NCBI RefSeq assembly: GCF_049056525.1 | Contig: NZ_JBHUPT010000060.1 | Location: forward strand, 1 to 64,000 | Length of the DNA stretch: 64,000 bases | From: Leisingera coralii | Lineage (GTDB): Bacteria > Pseudomonadota > Alphaproteobacteria > Rhodobacterales > Rhodobacteraceae | Reading direction: 5' to 3' | In this document: positions 7,945-16,981 of the stretch, piece after piece | Position numbering within the stretch: the first letter of the stretch is position 1 | Layout: each line of letters starts with the position of its first letter | Notes under the pieces: model-generated | Database searches by the model: none | What the model saw: only the letters and a program-made list of their open reading frames with translations | Told to the model about the DNA's origin: nothing | Made by a program: the position numbers and the translations under genes

Positions 7945-8940
7945 TCAGTTCTGCGCTGCTGCCAGCGGGGCGCCATTGACGGCCCCATCGTAGGAATCCA
8001 GGGCCGCTTCGATGCTGCCCGCATTCACAAAGATGTCGGCCACGCCCTTCATGAAGTTCTGCGCGCCGCCGCCCAGCCATTTCTCCGACAGTTGCTCTTC
8101 TGCTGACGGGAAGCTGAAGGTAGCGATCGTGGCCTCGGCATCGGCCAGGTCCATGCCGGCGTCCTTGGCAATGACCGGCAGCATCTCGTCCTTGCGGTCG
8201 CCCGAGTTCCACATGGCGTTGGCGTCTGCGGTCACTTTCAGGAATTGACTCAACAGCGCCCCTTCGGACTCGACGAAACCGGCCGGCGCGCTGGTCACGT
8301 CGAACACCAGGATGCCCAGCTCTTCCTTCTCCGCACCGGTCAGCAGCACGTTGCCATGCTCCAGCATCCGCCGCAGCGCGCCGCCCCAGCCGCAGACCAT
8401 GTCCAGGTTGCCCTGGGCAAAGGCCGCCGCACCGTCCGCGGGCGCCATGTCGACGATTTCCATCGAGCCGACGTCAACGCCGAAATGCGCCATCTGCGAC
8501 AGGAAGCCGTAATGCGCTGCGGTGCCGATCGGCACGCCGACTTTCTTGCCGTTCAGCTCACCGGCGCTGTCTTTGTCGATCTCCAGCGCTTCGGCCACCA
8601 CGCAGTTGTCGTTGTCGGAATAGCTCACCGCCACGTCCACTGCCTGCAGATCCTGCCCGGCGGAAGTTGCTACCACAAACGGCGGCACGCCCTGGCTCAC
8701 GGCAATCTGAACGTCGCCCGAAGCCATCGCCGCCGACATCGCCGTGCCGGTATCGAAGGACACCCAGTTGATCTTGACACCCATCTCTTCCTCATAGGTG
8801 CCGTTGGCCTTGGCAAACTGGAAGGGCATCGGCCATTCCAGGAAATAGGCCACGGTGATTTCGTCCAGCGCCGACGCCGACGTCGCGGAAATCGCGGCAG
8901 CCGCCGCACAGGCTGTTGAAAGCAGGTACTTTTTGATCAT
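7945..8940 (-). CDS. TauA-like ABC transporter substrate-binding protein
   Basis: 331 residues with a Sec signal peptide (MIKKYLLSTACAAAAA..., cleavage near ASALDE). The mature part begins DEITVAYFLEWPMPFQFAK, typical of the taurine/sulfonate/nitrate-type NMT1/TauA family, and continues with the DVQIAVSQG and KKVGVPIGTAAHYGF motifs of that fold. The start at 8940 has a GGGAG site about 10 bases upstream; longer frames that begin at 9153 overlap the regulator's promoter and lack a signal peptide at the N-terminus. It is the first gene of the transporter operon and diverges from the LysR at 9148, which probably regulates it. The ligand is not known; the neighbouring HpsN-like gene makes a C3-sulfonate possible. 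Confidence 0.85.
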   Translation of the reverse strand: MIKKYLLSTACAAAAAISATSASALDEITVAYFLEWPMPFQFAKANGTYEEEMGVKINWVSFDTGTAMSAAMASGDVQIAVSQGVPPFVVATSAGQDLQAVDVAVSYSDNDNCVVAEALEIDKDSAGELNGKKVGVPIGTAAHYGFLSQMAHFGVDVGSMEIVDMAPADGAAAFAQGNLDMVCGWGGALRRMLEHGNVLLTGAEKEELGILVFDVTSAPAGFVESEGALLSQFLKVTADANAMWNSGDRKDEMLPVIAKDAGMDLADAEATIATFSFPSAEEQLSEKWLGGGAQNFMKGVADIFVNAGSIEAALDSYDGAVNGAPLAAAQN

Positions 8941-9031
8941 ATTAATGGTTCTCCCAGTTGTCACGCCGGACCCGTTCTGCGCGGGCCTCAAGGCTTTGAT
9001 TTTTGCACGGCAAACCATATCCGGGAAGACA

Positions 9032-9066
9032 TTTCGCTGTAGAATAAAATTACACTTGCAGCGAAA
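9032..9066. promoter_or_regulatory. Nested palindromes, candidate LysR operator
   Basis: Two symmetric elements share this spot in the 207-base region between the TauA-like gene and the LysR at 9148. The outer pair is TTTCGCTG (9032-9039) with CAGCGAAA (9059-9066). The inner pair, TGTA-N9-TACA (9038-9054), contains the classic LysR T-N11-A core. This is the expected position and form for the operator of the divergent LysR. Confidence 0.6.
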
Positions 9067-9147
9067 GTAAAACCTAGTTTCGATTTTTTCGGATGTATTG
9101 GTGCATTTCCGCGGATAGCATATGCAAACCGCAAGGGAGGACCGCAT

Positions 9148-10119
9148 ATGCAAAAGACGCTGAGTCTGCGTTGGCTGGAAGTGTTTCAGCTGATCTCAAA
9201 ATCCGGGTCGATACAGAAGGTCGCTGCGGAAACCGGGCTGTCGATCAGCACCGTGTCCAACCATCTGCGCAGCCTGGAAAGCGCGCTTGGCGTTGATCTG
9301 GTGGACCATACCCGCCGCCCGATGGGGCTGACACCCGCCGGGGTGGTCTTTGCCCGCTATGTTTATGAGGGTCTGATGACGCTTAAGCGCGGCGAAGCGG
9401 AAATCCGGTCCGGCAGCTGGCAGCACGCCACCGACTTGCGGATGGCGCTGCTCGATGATTTCGACAATGAGGTTGGCCCGGAGCTGTTCCAGTTCCTCTC
9501 CACCGCCCTGCCCCGCTGCAATTTCCGCCACTACACCCGGCCCAGCCATGAGATCATCGGAAAGCTGCAGGAGCAGAAACTGGATGCAGGCGTTGCGACC
9601 CGCCCGGCCGGGCTGCTGCCGGATCTGATCGAGTACCCCCTGATGCGCGATCCGTTCATTCTGGTGGTGCCCGCGGGATACACCGGCAGTGTCGAGGAAC
9701 TGACCAAACCGGATGCGCCGCTGCCCTTCCTGCGCTATTCCCGCGACCACACCATCGGCAAGCAGATCGAGACCCAGCTGACCCGGCTCAAGATCTCGCT
9801 GCCCAACCGGTTCGAGCTGGAATGCAACCAGTCGATCATCGGCCTGGTGTCCGAGGGCAGCGGCTGGACCATCACCACCGCCGCCAGCTACCACCGCGCC
9901 CAGCGCTTCCACGAAAAAGTCAAAGTGGTGCGCTTCCCAGGTAAAAGCTTTGCCCGAACAGTGTCCCTGTTCACCACCAGCGTTTATCCCGCCGCCACGT
10001 CGCAGCTAATTCACGAGGCCCTGCAGAAGTCCCTGCGGCATCACTTTACCGATCCGATCATCCAGCGCTTTCCTTGGCTGGGCGAGGAATTCCGGACTCT
10101 GCCTTCAGGCGCAGGCTGA
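9148..10119 (+). CDS. LysR-type transcriptional regulator B
   Basis: 323-residue LysR regulator with an N-terminal HTH (residues about 8-66, LSISTVSNHLRSLESALG) and an effector-binding domain. It is a paralogue of the LysR at 582, with matching segments along its whole length (PNRFELECNQ against PHRFECASNQ; FPGKSFARTVS against FPGKSFSRTLA). A GGGAGG ribosome site precedes the ATG. It stands between the TauABC-like operon (divergent) and the HpsN-like gene (same strand, 147 bases downstream), so it probably controls both. Confidence 0.88.
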   Translation: MQKTLSLRWLEVFQLISKSGSIQKVAAETGLSISTVSNHLRSLESALGVDLVDHTRRPMGLTPAGVVFARYVYEGLMTLKRGEAEIRSGSWQHATDLRMALLDDFDNEVGPELFQFLSTALPRCNFRHYTRPSHEIIGKLQEQKLDAGVATRPAGLLPDLIEYPLMRDPFILVVPAGYTGSVEELTKPDAPLPFLRYSRDHTIGKQIETQLTRLKISLPNRFELECNQSIIGLVSEGSGWTITTAASYHRAQRFHEKVKVVRFPGKSFARTVSLFTTSVYPAATSQLIHEALQKSLRHHFTDPIIQRFPWLGEEFRTLPSGAG

Positions 10120-10266
10120 CCGCTAGGGCAATTAGAAACAAACATCCGTGTTTTTCGAAACCCTTGGGTCACGGCTTGACCGTCCGGCCCGCCAGCCGCT
10201 GTCTTAGGCGCAATCCGCGCTGTGCGCTTCCTGCACATCCGGCGGCTGTTCGAGGAATTTGGAAAC

Positions 10267-11544
10267 ATGGCAATCACCTATCTGAAACAGGCACCGGCGC
10301 GCCCCGCCGCTGAAAGCAGCGATATCCGCGACACCGTCGCCGTAATGCTCGCCAACATTCAGCGCGAGGGAGAGGACGCCGTGCGCCGCTACGCGGAAAA
10401 GCTCGACGGCTGGACCGGACCCATCGTAGTCACCGGCGCCCAGCGCCGTGCCGCCTGCAACCGGGTTGCGGATCAGCTCAAGGAGGATATCCAGTTCGCC
10501 CATGCCAACATCCGCCGTTTTGCCGAAGCGCAGAAGGCCACGATGGGTGAATGCGAAGTGGAAGTGATCCCCGGCCTGATCGCGGGCCAAAAGCAGATCC
10601 CGGTCTCCAGTGCCGGCTGCTACGTGCCGGGCGGCCGCTACAGCCATATCGCCAGCGCACTGATGACCATCACCACTGCCAAGGTGGCAGGCGTGCCGCA
10701 CATCACCGCAGTCTCGCCGCCACGGCCCGGCAGCGGCATTCCCGACGCCATCATCTATGCCATGGACCTTTGCGGCGCCGACCTGATCCTGAACTTGGGC
10801 GGAGTGCAGGGCATAGCCGCCATGGCCCGGGGCCTGTTCGGCGCCCAGCCGGCCGACATCCTGGTCGGGCCCGGCAATTCCTTTGTGGCAGAGGCCAAGC
10901 GGATGCTGTTCGGCGAAGTCGGCATCGACATGTTTGCAGGCCCCACCGACTCTCTGGTCATCGCCGACCACACCGCCGATGCGGAAACCGTCGCCTGGGA
11001 TCTGGTCAGCCAGGCCGAACACGGCGCCGACAGCCCGGTCTGGCTGGTCACCACCAGCGAAGCGCTGGCCAAGGGTGTGATGGCCCGCGCGCAGGCGCTG
11101 ATTGATCAGCTTCCCGAACCCAACCTCTCCGCCGCCCACCGCGCCTGGCACGAACGCGCTGAGGTGGTTCTCTGCGGCAGCCGGGAAGAGGCCGCTCTGG
11201 TGGCTGACCGCTACGCCCCCGAACATCTGCAGGTGCAGGCAGAGGACCTGGACTGGTGGCTGGACCGTCTCACCGCCTATGGCTCGCTGTTTCTGGGCAA
11301 GGAGACCACAGTGTCCTTCGGCGACAAGACCTCAGGTCCCAACCACGTGCTGCCCACCAGCGGTGCTGCGCGTTATACCGGCGGGCTTTCGGTGCACAAG
11401 TTTACAAAGACCGTCACCTGGCAGCGCTGCAACGCCGCCGCCTCGCATGAGCTGGCCCAGCGCACCGCCCGCATCAGCCGGATGGAAGGGATGGAAGGCC
11501 ACGCTATCGCCGCTGAGATGCGGCTTCAGCCGGAGACCGCCTGA
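10267..11544 (+). CDS. HisD-family dehydrogenase, HpsN-like (sulfopropanediol 3-dehydrogenase type)
   Basis: 425-residue zinc-dependent NAD dehydrogenase of the histidinol dehydrogenase family. The HisD metal and catalytic positions are present: Gln249, His252, Asp353 and His412 for zinc, and Glu319-His320 as the base pair (APEHLQ). The NAD-site region SSAGCYVPGGRY is also intact. The start at 10267 has a GAGGA site; an upstream ATG at 10222 is less likely. There are no other his genes nearby, and the neighbours are a TauABC-like transporter and a LysR. Catabolic HisD paralogues such as HpsN oxidise (R)-2,3-dihydroxypropane-1-sulfonate to sulfolactate. That role fits the sulfonate-like transporter, but the substrate is inferred; it could instead oxidise another vicinal alcohol. 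Confidence 0.75.
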   Translation: MAITYLKQAPARPAAESSDIRDTVAVMLANIQREGEDAVRRYAEKLDGWTGPIVVTGAQRRAACNRVADQLKEDIQFAHANIRRFAEAQKATMGECEVEVIPGLIAGQKQIPVSSAGCYVPGGRYSHIASALMTITTAKVAGVPHITAVSPPRPGSGIPDAIIYAMDLCGADLILNLGGVQGIAAMARGLFGAQPADILVGPGNSFVAEAKRMLFGEVGIDMFAGPTDSLVIADHTADAETVAWDLVSQAEHGADSPVWLVTTSEALAKGVMARAQALIDQLPEPNLSAAHRAWHERAEVVLCGSREEAALVADRYAPEHLQVQAEDLDWWLDRLTAYGSLFLGKETTVSFGDKTSGPNHVLPTSGAARYTGGLSVHKFTKTVTWQRCNAAASHELAQRTARISRMEGMEGHAIAAEMRLQPETA

Positions 11545-11562
11545 GGCAATACGTCGAACCGC

Positions 11563-12081
11563 TCAGGACGGCGTCTCCAGCCTTTGGTCCAGATCAACCG
11601 GCCCCAGCACGGCCTCGTCAGGTATACCCTCGAACCCGGCGACAGAGCCACCATAGCGCTCAGCAAACCGCGCGGCGTCCTCAGGCGAAGCAAAGGGGAC
11701 GACTTCCGGCGCCCCCATGCCGCCGGCGACGTTGGAACCGACCACGAAATGCGCCTGCCTGGCATCGATCCAATTCTTGGTGCCAGGATGTTCCCAGCTT
11801 GGTGCCGCGCCCATGTCGCTCACATAGATGGCAGTGATATCCGCATCCCGTTCCGGGCTTTTCACATAGGCCGCCAGATCGCGCACCTGGGCAAAGAACA
11901 GGGGTGCCGGAAAACCGTCCAGATGGATTTGTCCCTTGGGTCCGCCGTGTTCAGCGACATTCATCTGGCAGAAGTAGCTGAGCGCCGCCTCTGTCAGCTC
12001 CACCGGAGCAGGCGGCGCCTTGGCCTCCTCCTCCTGGCAGGCAGACAGCACCAATGCGGCAGCAAGGATCAGGCGTTTCAT
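11563..12081 (-). CDS. nosL: NosL copper-binding lipoprotein
   Basis: 172 residues. A short lipoprotein signal ends in the lipobox LSAC (Cys15). The mature protein has the NosL copper motif, here FCQMNVAEHGGPKGQI (Cys38, Met40), and later the AYVKSPERD and VSDMG segments typical of the family. NosL delivers Cu(I) for maturation of the CuZ centre of nitrous oxide reductase. It is the last gene of the nos cluster here and converges with the HpsN-like gene; its start overlaps the end of nosY by 4 bases. nosX, which follows nosL in Paracoccus, is missing. Confidence 0.92.
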   Translation of the reverse strand: MKRLILAAALVLSACQEEEAKAPPAPVELTEAALSYFCQMNVAEHGGPKGQIHLDGFPAPLFFAQVRDLAAYVKSPERDADITAIYVSDMGAAPSWEHPGTKNWIDARQAHFVVGSNVAGGMGAPEVVPFASPEDAARFAERYGGSVAGFEGIPDEAVLGPVDLDQRLETPS

Positions 12082-12899
12082 GGCTCCACCCTCCGGAATG
12101 CAGCGCAGGCCAGCAGGAAGCCCAGCGCGGGCCATAGCAAGAGCGACAGTGGCGCGGCCCAGGCGGGCAGCGCACTCGCCGCGCCAGCCATGCCGCTGGA
12201 CAGCGCCACGCTTTCCGAGGCCGCCACATTCCACAGCCGGAAGGCATCCGCCGGGTTGGCGACCATCACCCACGGGAAAATCTTCTGGGTGAATATCCCG
12301 CCGCTGTCCATCACTACGGCCCCAAGCAGGCCAAGGTCATAGAGCACCACAAACACCAGCCACACACCCGCAGACAGACCCGCCGCGGCAGTTGCACTGC
12401 TGCTAAGCGCCGACAACGCATAGCCCAGCACGAGGAACACCGCCCCCAGCAGGATCGAGGTCAGCACCAGCCGCCCCAGTGCCATCAGGCTCTCCGGCCC
12501 CGCGCCGCCGAACCAGGCGGCAACCGCACCCGCCGCACCAAAGCCAATGATCATGGCAACCGCCAGGGCTGCCAGATGCGCCATCAGCTTGCCCAAGAGG
12601 ATCTCTGCCCGCCCAGCAGGATAGGCCAAGAGCAAAGCAAGGCTGCCCCGGTCGCGGTCGCCCGCCACCGCGTCAAACCCCATCATCAGCGCCAGCAAAG
12701 GCGCCAGGTAGACCGACAGCGTTGTCATCGAAGCTACCGAGACCGTCAGCATGTCCACCCCCAGCGTTCCCGTCGGCGCCGATCCGGCAAAGGACAGCGC
12801 CAGCGCAAAGGCCAGCATGATCAGCGTGGCCATGAACAGCCAGCGGTTGCGCCGCAGGATCAGCATCTCGGCACGGGCAATGGCAAAGGCACGTCTCAT
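12078..12899 (-). CDS. nosY: NosY ABC-2 type permease for NosZ maturation
   Basis: 273-residue membrane protein with about six hydrophobic segments. It begins with a short cytoplasmic region rich in Arg (ARAEMLILRRNRWLF) and contains the GFDAVAGDRDRGSLALLLAYP loop that is characteristic of NosY. It forms the membrane part of the NosFY(D) ABC complex that supports copper/sulfur centre assembly on NosZ. It overlaps both nosF (4 bases) and nosL (4 bases), so the three are probably translationally coupled. Confidence 0.92.
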   Translation of the reverse strand: MRRAFAIARAEMLILRRNRWLFMATLIMLAFALALSFAGSAPTGTLGVDMLTVSVASMTTLSVYLAPLLALMMGFDAVAGDRDRGSLALLLAYPAGRAEILLGKLMAHLAALAVAMIIGFGAAGAVAAWFGGAGPESLMALGRLVLTSILLGAVFLVLGYALSALSSSATAAAGLSAGVWLVFVVLYDLGLLGAVVMDSGGIFTQKIFPWVMVANPADAFRLWNVAASESVALSSGMAGAASALPAWAAPLSLLLWPALGFLLACAAFRRVEP

Positions 12900-13807
12900 T
12901 TGCGGTCCTCCCCGGAATAATGGCGATAGAGGTCTTCCAGCCGCGGCGGCACCATGTCGATATCGGCCACCGCGTCACCCATGGCGGCGATTTTGCGCAG
13001 CTCGGCCATCTTGTCCTGCGGTGAACACAGGATCTCGACCGAGGCGCCGTTGATCCGCCGCCCGCCGGTCTGGGCAGCGATCCGGTCAGCCTCTGCCCCG
13101 CTGGCCTGCACCCGCAGCTTGACCGGCAGCCCGGCCTGGGCCGACAGGCCCGCCAGCGTGTCGTCCGCCACTTTCACGCCCTTGCGCAGGATGGCGATGC
13201 GGTCGGTGCGCGCCTCCACCTCGGTCAGGGCGTGGGAGGCGATCAGCACCGCTGCGCCCTGTTCGGCCAGTTCGTTGATGATCGCGTAAAGGTCCTGCCG
13301 CGAGATCGGGTCCAGCCCGCTGGTCGGCTCGTCCAGCAGCGCCAGCTTCGGGCGACCCAACAGCACCTGCGCCAAGCCCAGCCGCTGCCGCATCCCCTTG
13401 GAATAGGCGCCAATGCGGCGGTGCATCGCCTCGCCCAGACCAACCCGTTGCAAGAGGCCGTCAATGTCCGCGCGTTCGCCGGCCAGGCGGGCAAACAGCG
13501 ACAGCTGCTCATGCCCGGTCAACGCCGGGTGGAAGCTGACGGCCTCTGGCAGAAAGGCGGTGGCGGCCCGCGCCGCAGCACTGCCGGGGGCTGCACCGCA
13601 AATGCGGATGCTGCCGCCCTCATGCCGGATCAGGCCCAGTACTGCCTTGATCAGCGTCGACTTACCCGCGCCGTTGTGACCCAAGAGAGCTAGACGCTCG
13701 CCCGGCGCGATGTCCAGGTCGATGCCATGCAGCACCTGGGTCCTGCCGCGGAACTTGTCCAGCGCGCGGATCTGCAGCGGGCTGTTTGCGTTATCCATCT
13801 TGTTCAA
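12896..13807 (-). CDS. nosF: NosF ABC ATPase for NosZ maturation
   Basis: 303-residue ATPase. Walker A is GHNGAGKST, the signature region is YSKGMRQRLGLAQ, Walker B is LALLDEPTSGLD, and the H-loop is ASHALTE. It partners with NosY and the periplasmic NosD. The start may be at 13807 or at the Met three codons later (13798). The first option overlaps the end of nosD by 17 bases. Confidence 0.92.
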   Translation of the reverse strand: MNKMDNANSPLQIRALDKFRGRTQVLHGIDLDIAPGERLALLGHNGAGKSTLIKAVLGLIRHEGGSIRICGAAPGSAAARAATAFLPEAVSFHPALTGHEQLSLFARLAGERADIDGLLQRVGLGEAMHRRIGAYSKGMRQRLGLAQVLLGRPKLALLDEPTSGLDPISRQDLYAIINELAEQGAAVLIASHALTEVEARTDRIAILRKGVKVADDTLAGLSAQAGLPVKLRVQASGAEADRIAAQTGGRRINGASVEILCSPQDKMAELRKIAAMGDAVADIDMVPPRLEDLYRHYSGEDRK

Positions 13808-15059
13808 CCTTTCTGGCGGCTCCGGGCCGCTCCGGCCGCATCAGCGGGTGGCTGTCGATCACCCCGCCGGGCAGCAGCGCCGGGAACGCCGACTGCGACC
13901 AGCGCACCAGCTGCACCGCGGGCGAACCCATCAAGAGTTTCGCCGCCGGCTGGGTCCACAGCACATGGTCCATGCTGTCATTCGGACGGTAGGGCGCATC
14001 GGCGATGCCATTTCCGTCCACGTCAAAGCCTGCGAAGTCGGACCAGTAGTTGCCACGGCCCTCCTCGCTCCACTCCACCCATTTGGTGGAGACAAATTTC
14101 ACCTGATGCCGGTTGCCGACAAAGGCGTTCCCAACCATCCGGTTCCCATCGCTGCCGGCGGTGAAATGGATACCGATCCCGCAGCCCTCGAACCAGTTGC
14201 CGGAGAAATCATTCTTGTGCGCGTTATAGAGGAAGGTGCACTTATCCTTGGCTCCCTTCACATAATTGCCGCGCACCTCGCCCTGGTTGGCGTAGTTCAG
14301 CATCACCCCGTGATCGCGGTCATTCAGCGAGACATTCCCGGTCACCTTGACCCGTTTGGAGAACATCACGGCATAGCCCAGGTGATTGCCGATCGAGACA
14401 TTGCCCGACACCTCGGAATTGTCAGCGTACATGTAATGCACGGCAAAACGCAGATCGCGGAAGGTGTTGTTCGTAAACGTGTTCTTCTTGGAGCTGTTCA
14501 CAAAGATCCCGTCGCGGCCAAAGCGGATGTCGTTGCCATCCACCACCGCGCCCGGTGCGTTCCAGACATAGACCCCGTTGCCGCGGGCATTCATGTGCCG
14601 GTCCAGGCGGCCCTCGATCCGGTTGCCTTGCACGAGGCTGTCCTTGGCGCCGTGTATGTCCACGCCGTAAAGGTTGCCCAGCAGCACATTGTTCAGGATC
14701 CGCGGTGCCTTCGCGGTCTTGGTCAGCTTGATGCCGCTGTCGATCTCCTGATGCGAGGAGCCGGAGCCGACAACCGTCAGGTTTTGCACGGTCACGCCGG
14801 GGCCGGTCACCGTGATGACCGACCCCAGCCCCCGGCCGTCCAATGTGGCGTGGCCCTGCCCGTCCAGGGTGACAGGCCGGTCCAGCACCAGAGTTTCGGC
14901 ATATTCGCCGGCGGCGAGGCGGAGGGTGTCGCCATCCACCGCCTGCGCCAGTGTCTCAGCGATGGCCCCTGCCCGGTTGGGCACATCCCAATCCGCCGCC
15001 CACGCAGGCGCCAGGCCGGCAAGGGCCGCAACCAGGGATATGGGCAGGAGCCGTTTCAT
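13791..15059 (-). CDS. nosD: NosD periplasmic beta-helix maturation protein
   Basis: 422 residues with a Sec signal peptide (MKRLLPISLVAALAGLAPAWA). The body is a right-handed beta-helix built from carbohydrate-binding/sugar-hydrolase-type repeats: many short N-G/N-T-F turns such as KNTFTNNTF and NSEVSGNVS. NosD is the periplasmic partner of NosFY and hands copper between NosL and NosZ. It starts 3 bases after the nosZ stop. Confidence 0.93.
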   Translation of the reverse strand: MKRLLPISLVAALAGLAPAWAADWDVPNRAGAIAETLAQAVDGDTLRLAAGEYAETLVLDRPVTLDGQGHATLDGRGLGSVITVTGPGVTVQNLTVVGSGSSHQEIDSGIKLTKTAKAPRILNNVLLGNLYGVDIHGAKDSLVQGNRIEGRLDRHMNARGNGVYVWNAPGAVVDGNDIRFGRDGIFVNSSKKNTFTNNTFRDLRFAVHYMYADNSEVSGNVSIGNHLGYAVMFSKRVKVTGNVSLNDRDHGVMLNYANQGEVRGNYVKGAKDKCTFLYNAHKNDFSGNWFEGCGIGIHFTAGSDGNRMVGNAFVGNRHQVKFVSTKWVEWSEEGRGNYWSDFAGFDVDGNGIADAPYRPNDSMDHVLWTQPAAKLLMGSPAVQLVRWSQSAFPALLPGGVIDSHPLMRPERPGAARKVEQDG

Positions 15060-15062
15060 GGC

Positions 15063-16970
15063 TTAAGCGCTCCGCGGCTCAACCAGCATCCGGCCGCGCA
15101 TCTCCATGTGAAGCGCGTGGCAGAACCACTGGCAATAGTACCAATGCACGCCCGGACGTTCGGCAATGAAAGTAACCGAGGCAGTTGCCAGCGGCCCGAC
15201 CTCCATCGCGATGCCGAAGTTCGACAGGCAGAAGCCGTGGGTCAGGTCGTCGATATCATCCAGGTTGGTGACATAGACGGTGACCTCGTCGCCCTGCTTG
15301 ACGGTGAACTTCTCAAGGCTGAAGTTCGGCGCCTGGCTGGACATGTAGACCCGAACCTTGTCACCGTCGCGGATGATGGTGTCCTGATAATCGTCCAGAT
15401 CGACGCCATCCGCCTCGGCCTGCTTGCGCGCATCTTCCCACATCGGGTCGTTGCGCTGCCAAGTGCTCGCCGGGTTCACCTTGGAGCGGTGAACGATGAT
15501 CGAGTCATGCGGCTCGGCAAAGGTCGGGCCGTCGTGCACCACCTTCATCTTGTCGCCGGAAATGTCGATCAGCTGCTCGTTCTCGGGCTTCAGCGGTCCC
15601 ACGTTCAAGAACCGGTCCTTGGAGAACTTGTTCATCGAAATCAGCCACTTGCCGTCCGCCTCGGCGGTTTCGCCCATGGAGGTGGAGTTGTGGCCCGGCT
15701 GGTACTGGACGTCGACCTTGTCCATGATCGGGTCCACGTCGGCGCCTGCGTAGGCTTCGATTGCCTTGGCGATGTCCCATTTCACCACCTGGCTGTCCAG
15801 GAACAGGGTGGTGTAGGCATAGCCGCGGTTGTCAAAGGCGGTGTGGAGCGGACCAAGGCCCAGTTGCGGTTCCGCCACGATGGCCGAGCGCGGGTCGGCA
15901 TCCGCATCAAACAGCGCGTCCAGCTTCTCGACGTCGATCACCGAGACGGTCGGCGACAGCTTGCCGTTGACGCAGACGTGCTTCTTGTCCGGTGCGGTGT
16001 TGATGCCGTGCGGCGAGTTCGGGATCGGGATATACCGGGTCAGCTTGCCCGGCGCGCCCTTGCGCCCGTCAACCACCTTGGCGCCGTTCAGCTCCTGATA
16101 CTCGCCAGCCTCAATCGCTGCCTCGATGGCTGCGATGTTGAAGACAACCACGTGGTCCAGCTCGTTCTCGGTCATCTCGGCCAGGGTCATTCCCATTTCC
16201 GAGTTGTAGGAGGTCGAGTAGGCGTATTTGCCCTGATAGTCGCAGTCGGTGTTGTCCAGGTTGCCCGAGACGATCACCTGCCAGGCGACTTCCATGGTGT
16301 CGCCATCGATGGCGGAGAAGATGTTCACGTATTGCGACGGATCATCCAGGATCTGGCCGTCGTTGATCAGCGGCGCTTCGTGCTCGCCGTTGGCAAAGAC
16401 ATAGCCGGTGCGCGGGAACTTCTGCGGACGCAGGCCGTGGATGTCCTTGGCATTGGGGATCTCGATTATCTTGTCGCACTTCATCACGTCGCAGCGGACG
16501 CGGGCAACGCGGGTGTTGGCCTTGTCGTTCATGAACAGGTAGCGGCCGTCATAGGTGCCGTCGGTGAACGACATATGCGGGTGGTGCAGGTCGCCGTTGT
16601 CATAGGTGACCTTGCCGTTGGCGGCCAGGAATTCCTTGGTGTCCGGCAGCAGGCCTTCGGTCAGGATCTTCAGCGACTCGTTGGTCTGCCCCCAGCCGGT
16701 GGCCGAGCAGCGGTTGAACACCGGCACCCGCATGAGCTCGCGCATGGACGGCACGCCCATGATGCGCAGTTCGCCAGTCTGCCCCGACGACCAGAAGCCG
16801 TAATATTCATCCAGTTCACCGGGCTCCAGGCCGAAACCGGCTGCCTGCGCAGGCTTCGCGCCCAGCAGTGCGGAACCGGCACCGGTCGCCGCCAGAACGG
16901 CGCCGGAGGCAGTGGCCCCCAGAAGGCCGCGGCGGGTGACGGGCAGTTTGTTTTTCAGGTCTTCAGACAT
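15063..16970 (-). CDS. nosZ: Nitrous oxide reductase NosZ (clade I, Tat-exported)
   Basis: 635 residues. It catalyses the two-electron reduction of N2O to N2 in the periplasm. A twin-arginine signal (VTRRGLLGATASG) marks it as a clade I, Tat-dependent enzyme. A seven-bladed propeller domain with scattered His ligands for CuZ is followed by a cupredoxin CuA domain with the ligand motif CQWFCHALHMEM close to the C-terminus. The start at 16970 is chosen for its GGAGG site 5 bases upstream and the position of the signal; a longer frame to 17132 overlaps nosR. Length is normal for the family. Confidence 0.96.
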   Translation of the reverse strand: MSEDLKNKLPVTRRGLLGATASGAVLAATGAGSALLGAKPAQAAGFGLEPGELDEYYGFWSSGQTGELRIMGVPSMRELMRVPVFNRCSATGWGQTNESLKILTEGLLPDTKEFLAANGKVTYDNGDLHHPHMSFTDGTYDGRYLFMNDKANTRVARVRCDVMKCDKIIEIPNAKDIHGLRPQKFPRTGYVFANGEHEAPLINDGQILDDPSQYVNIFSAIDGDTMEVAWQVIVSGNLDNTDCDYQGKYAYSTSYNSEMGMTLAEMTENELDHVVVFNIAAIEAAIEAGEYQELNGAKVVDGRKGAPGKLTRYIPIPNSPHGINTAPDKKHVCVNGKLSPTVSVIDVEKLDALFDADADPRSAIVAEPQLGLGPLHTAFDNRGYAYTTLFLDSQVVKWDIAKAIEAYAGADVDPIMDKVDVQYQPGHNSTSMGETAEADGKWLISMNKFSKDRFLNVGPLKPENEQLIDISGDKMKVVHDGPTFAEPHDSIIVHRSKVNPASTWQRNDPMWEDARKQAEADGVDLDDYQDTIIRDGDKVRVYMSSQAPNFSLEKFTVKQGDEVTVYVTNLDDIDDLTHGFCLSNFGIAMEVGPLATASVTFIAERPGVHWYYCQWFCHALHMEMRGRMLVEPRSA

Positions 16971-16981
16971 GATGTCCTCCT

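Noticed and set aside
10267..11544. Biosynthetic histidinol dehydrogenase
   Set aside because: No other his gene is nearby, and the neighbours are a catabolic importer and a LysR; an HpsN-type paralogue fits better, though motifs alone cannot exclude HisD.
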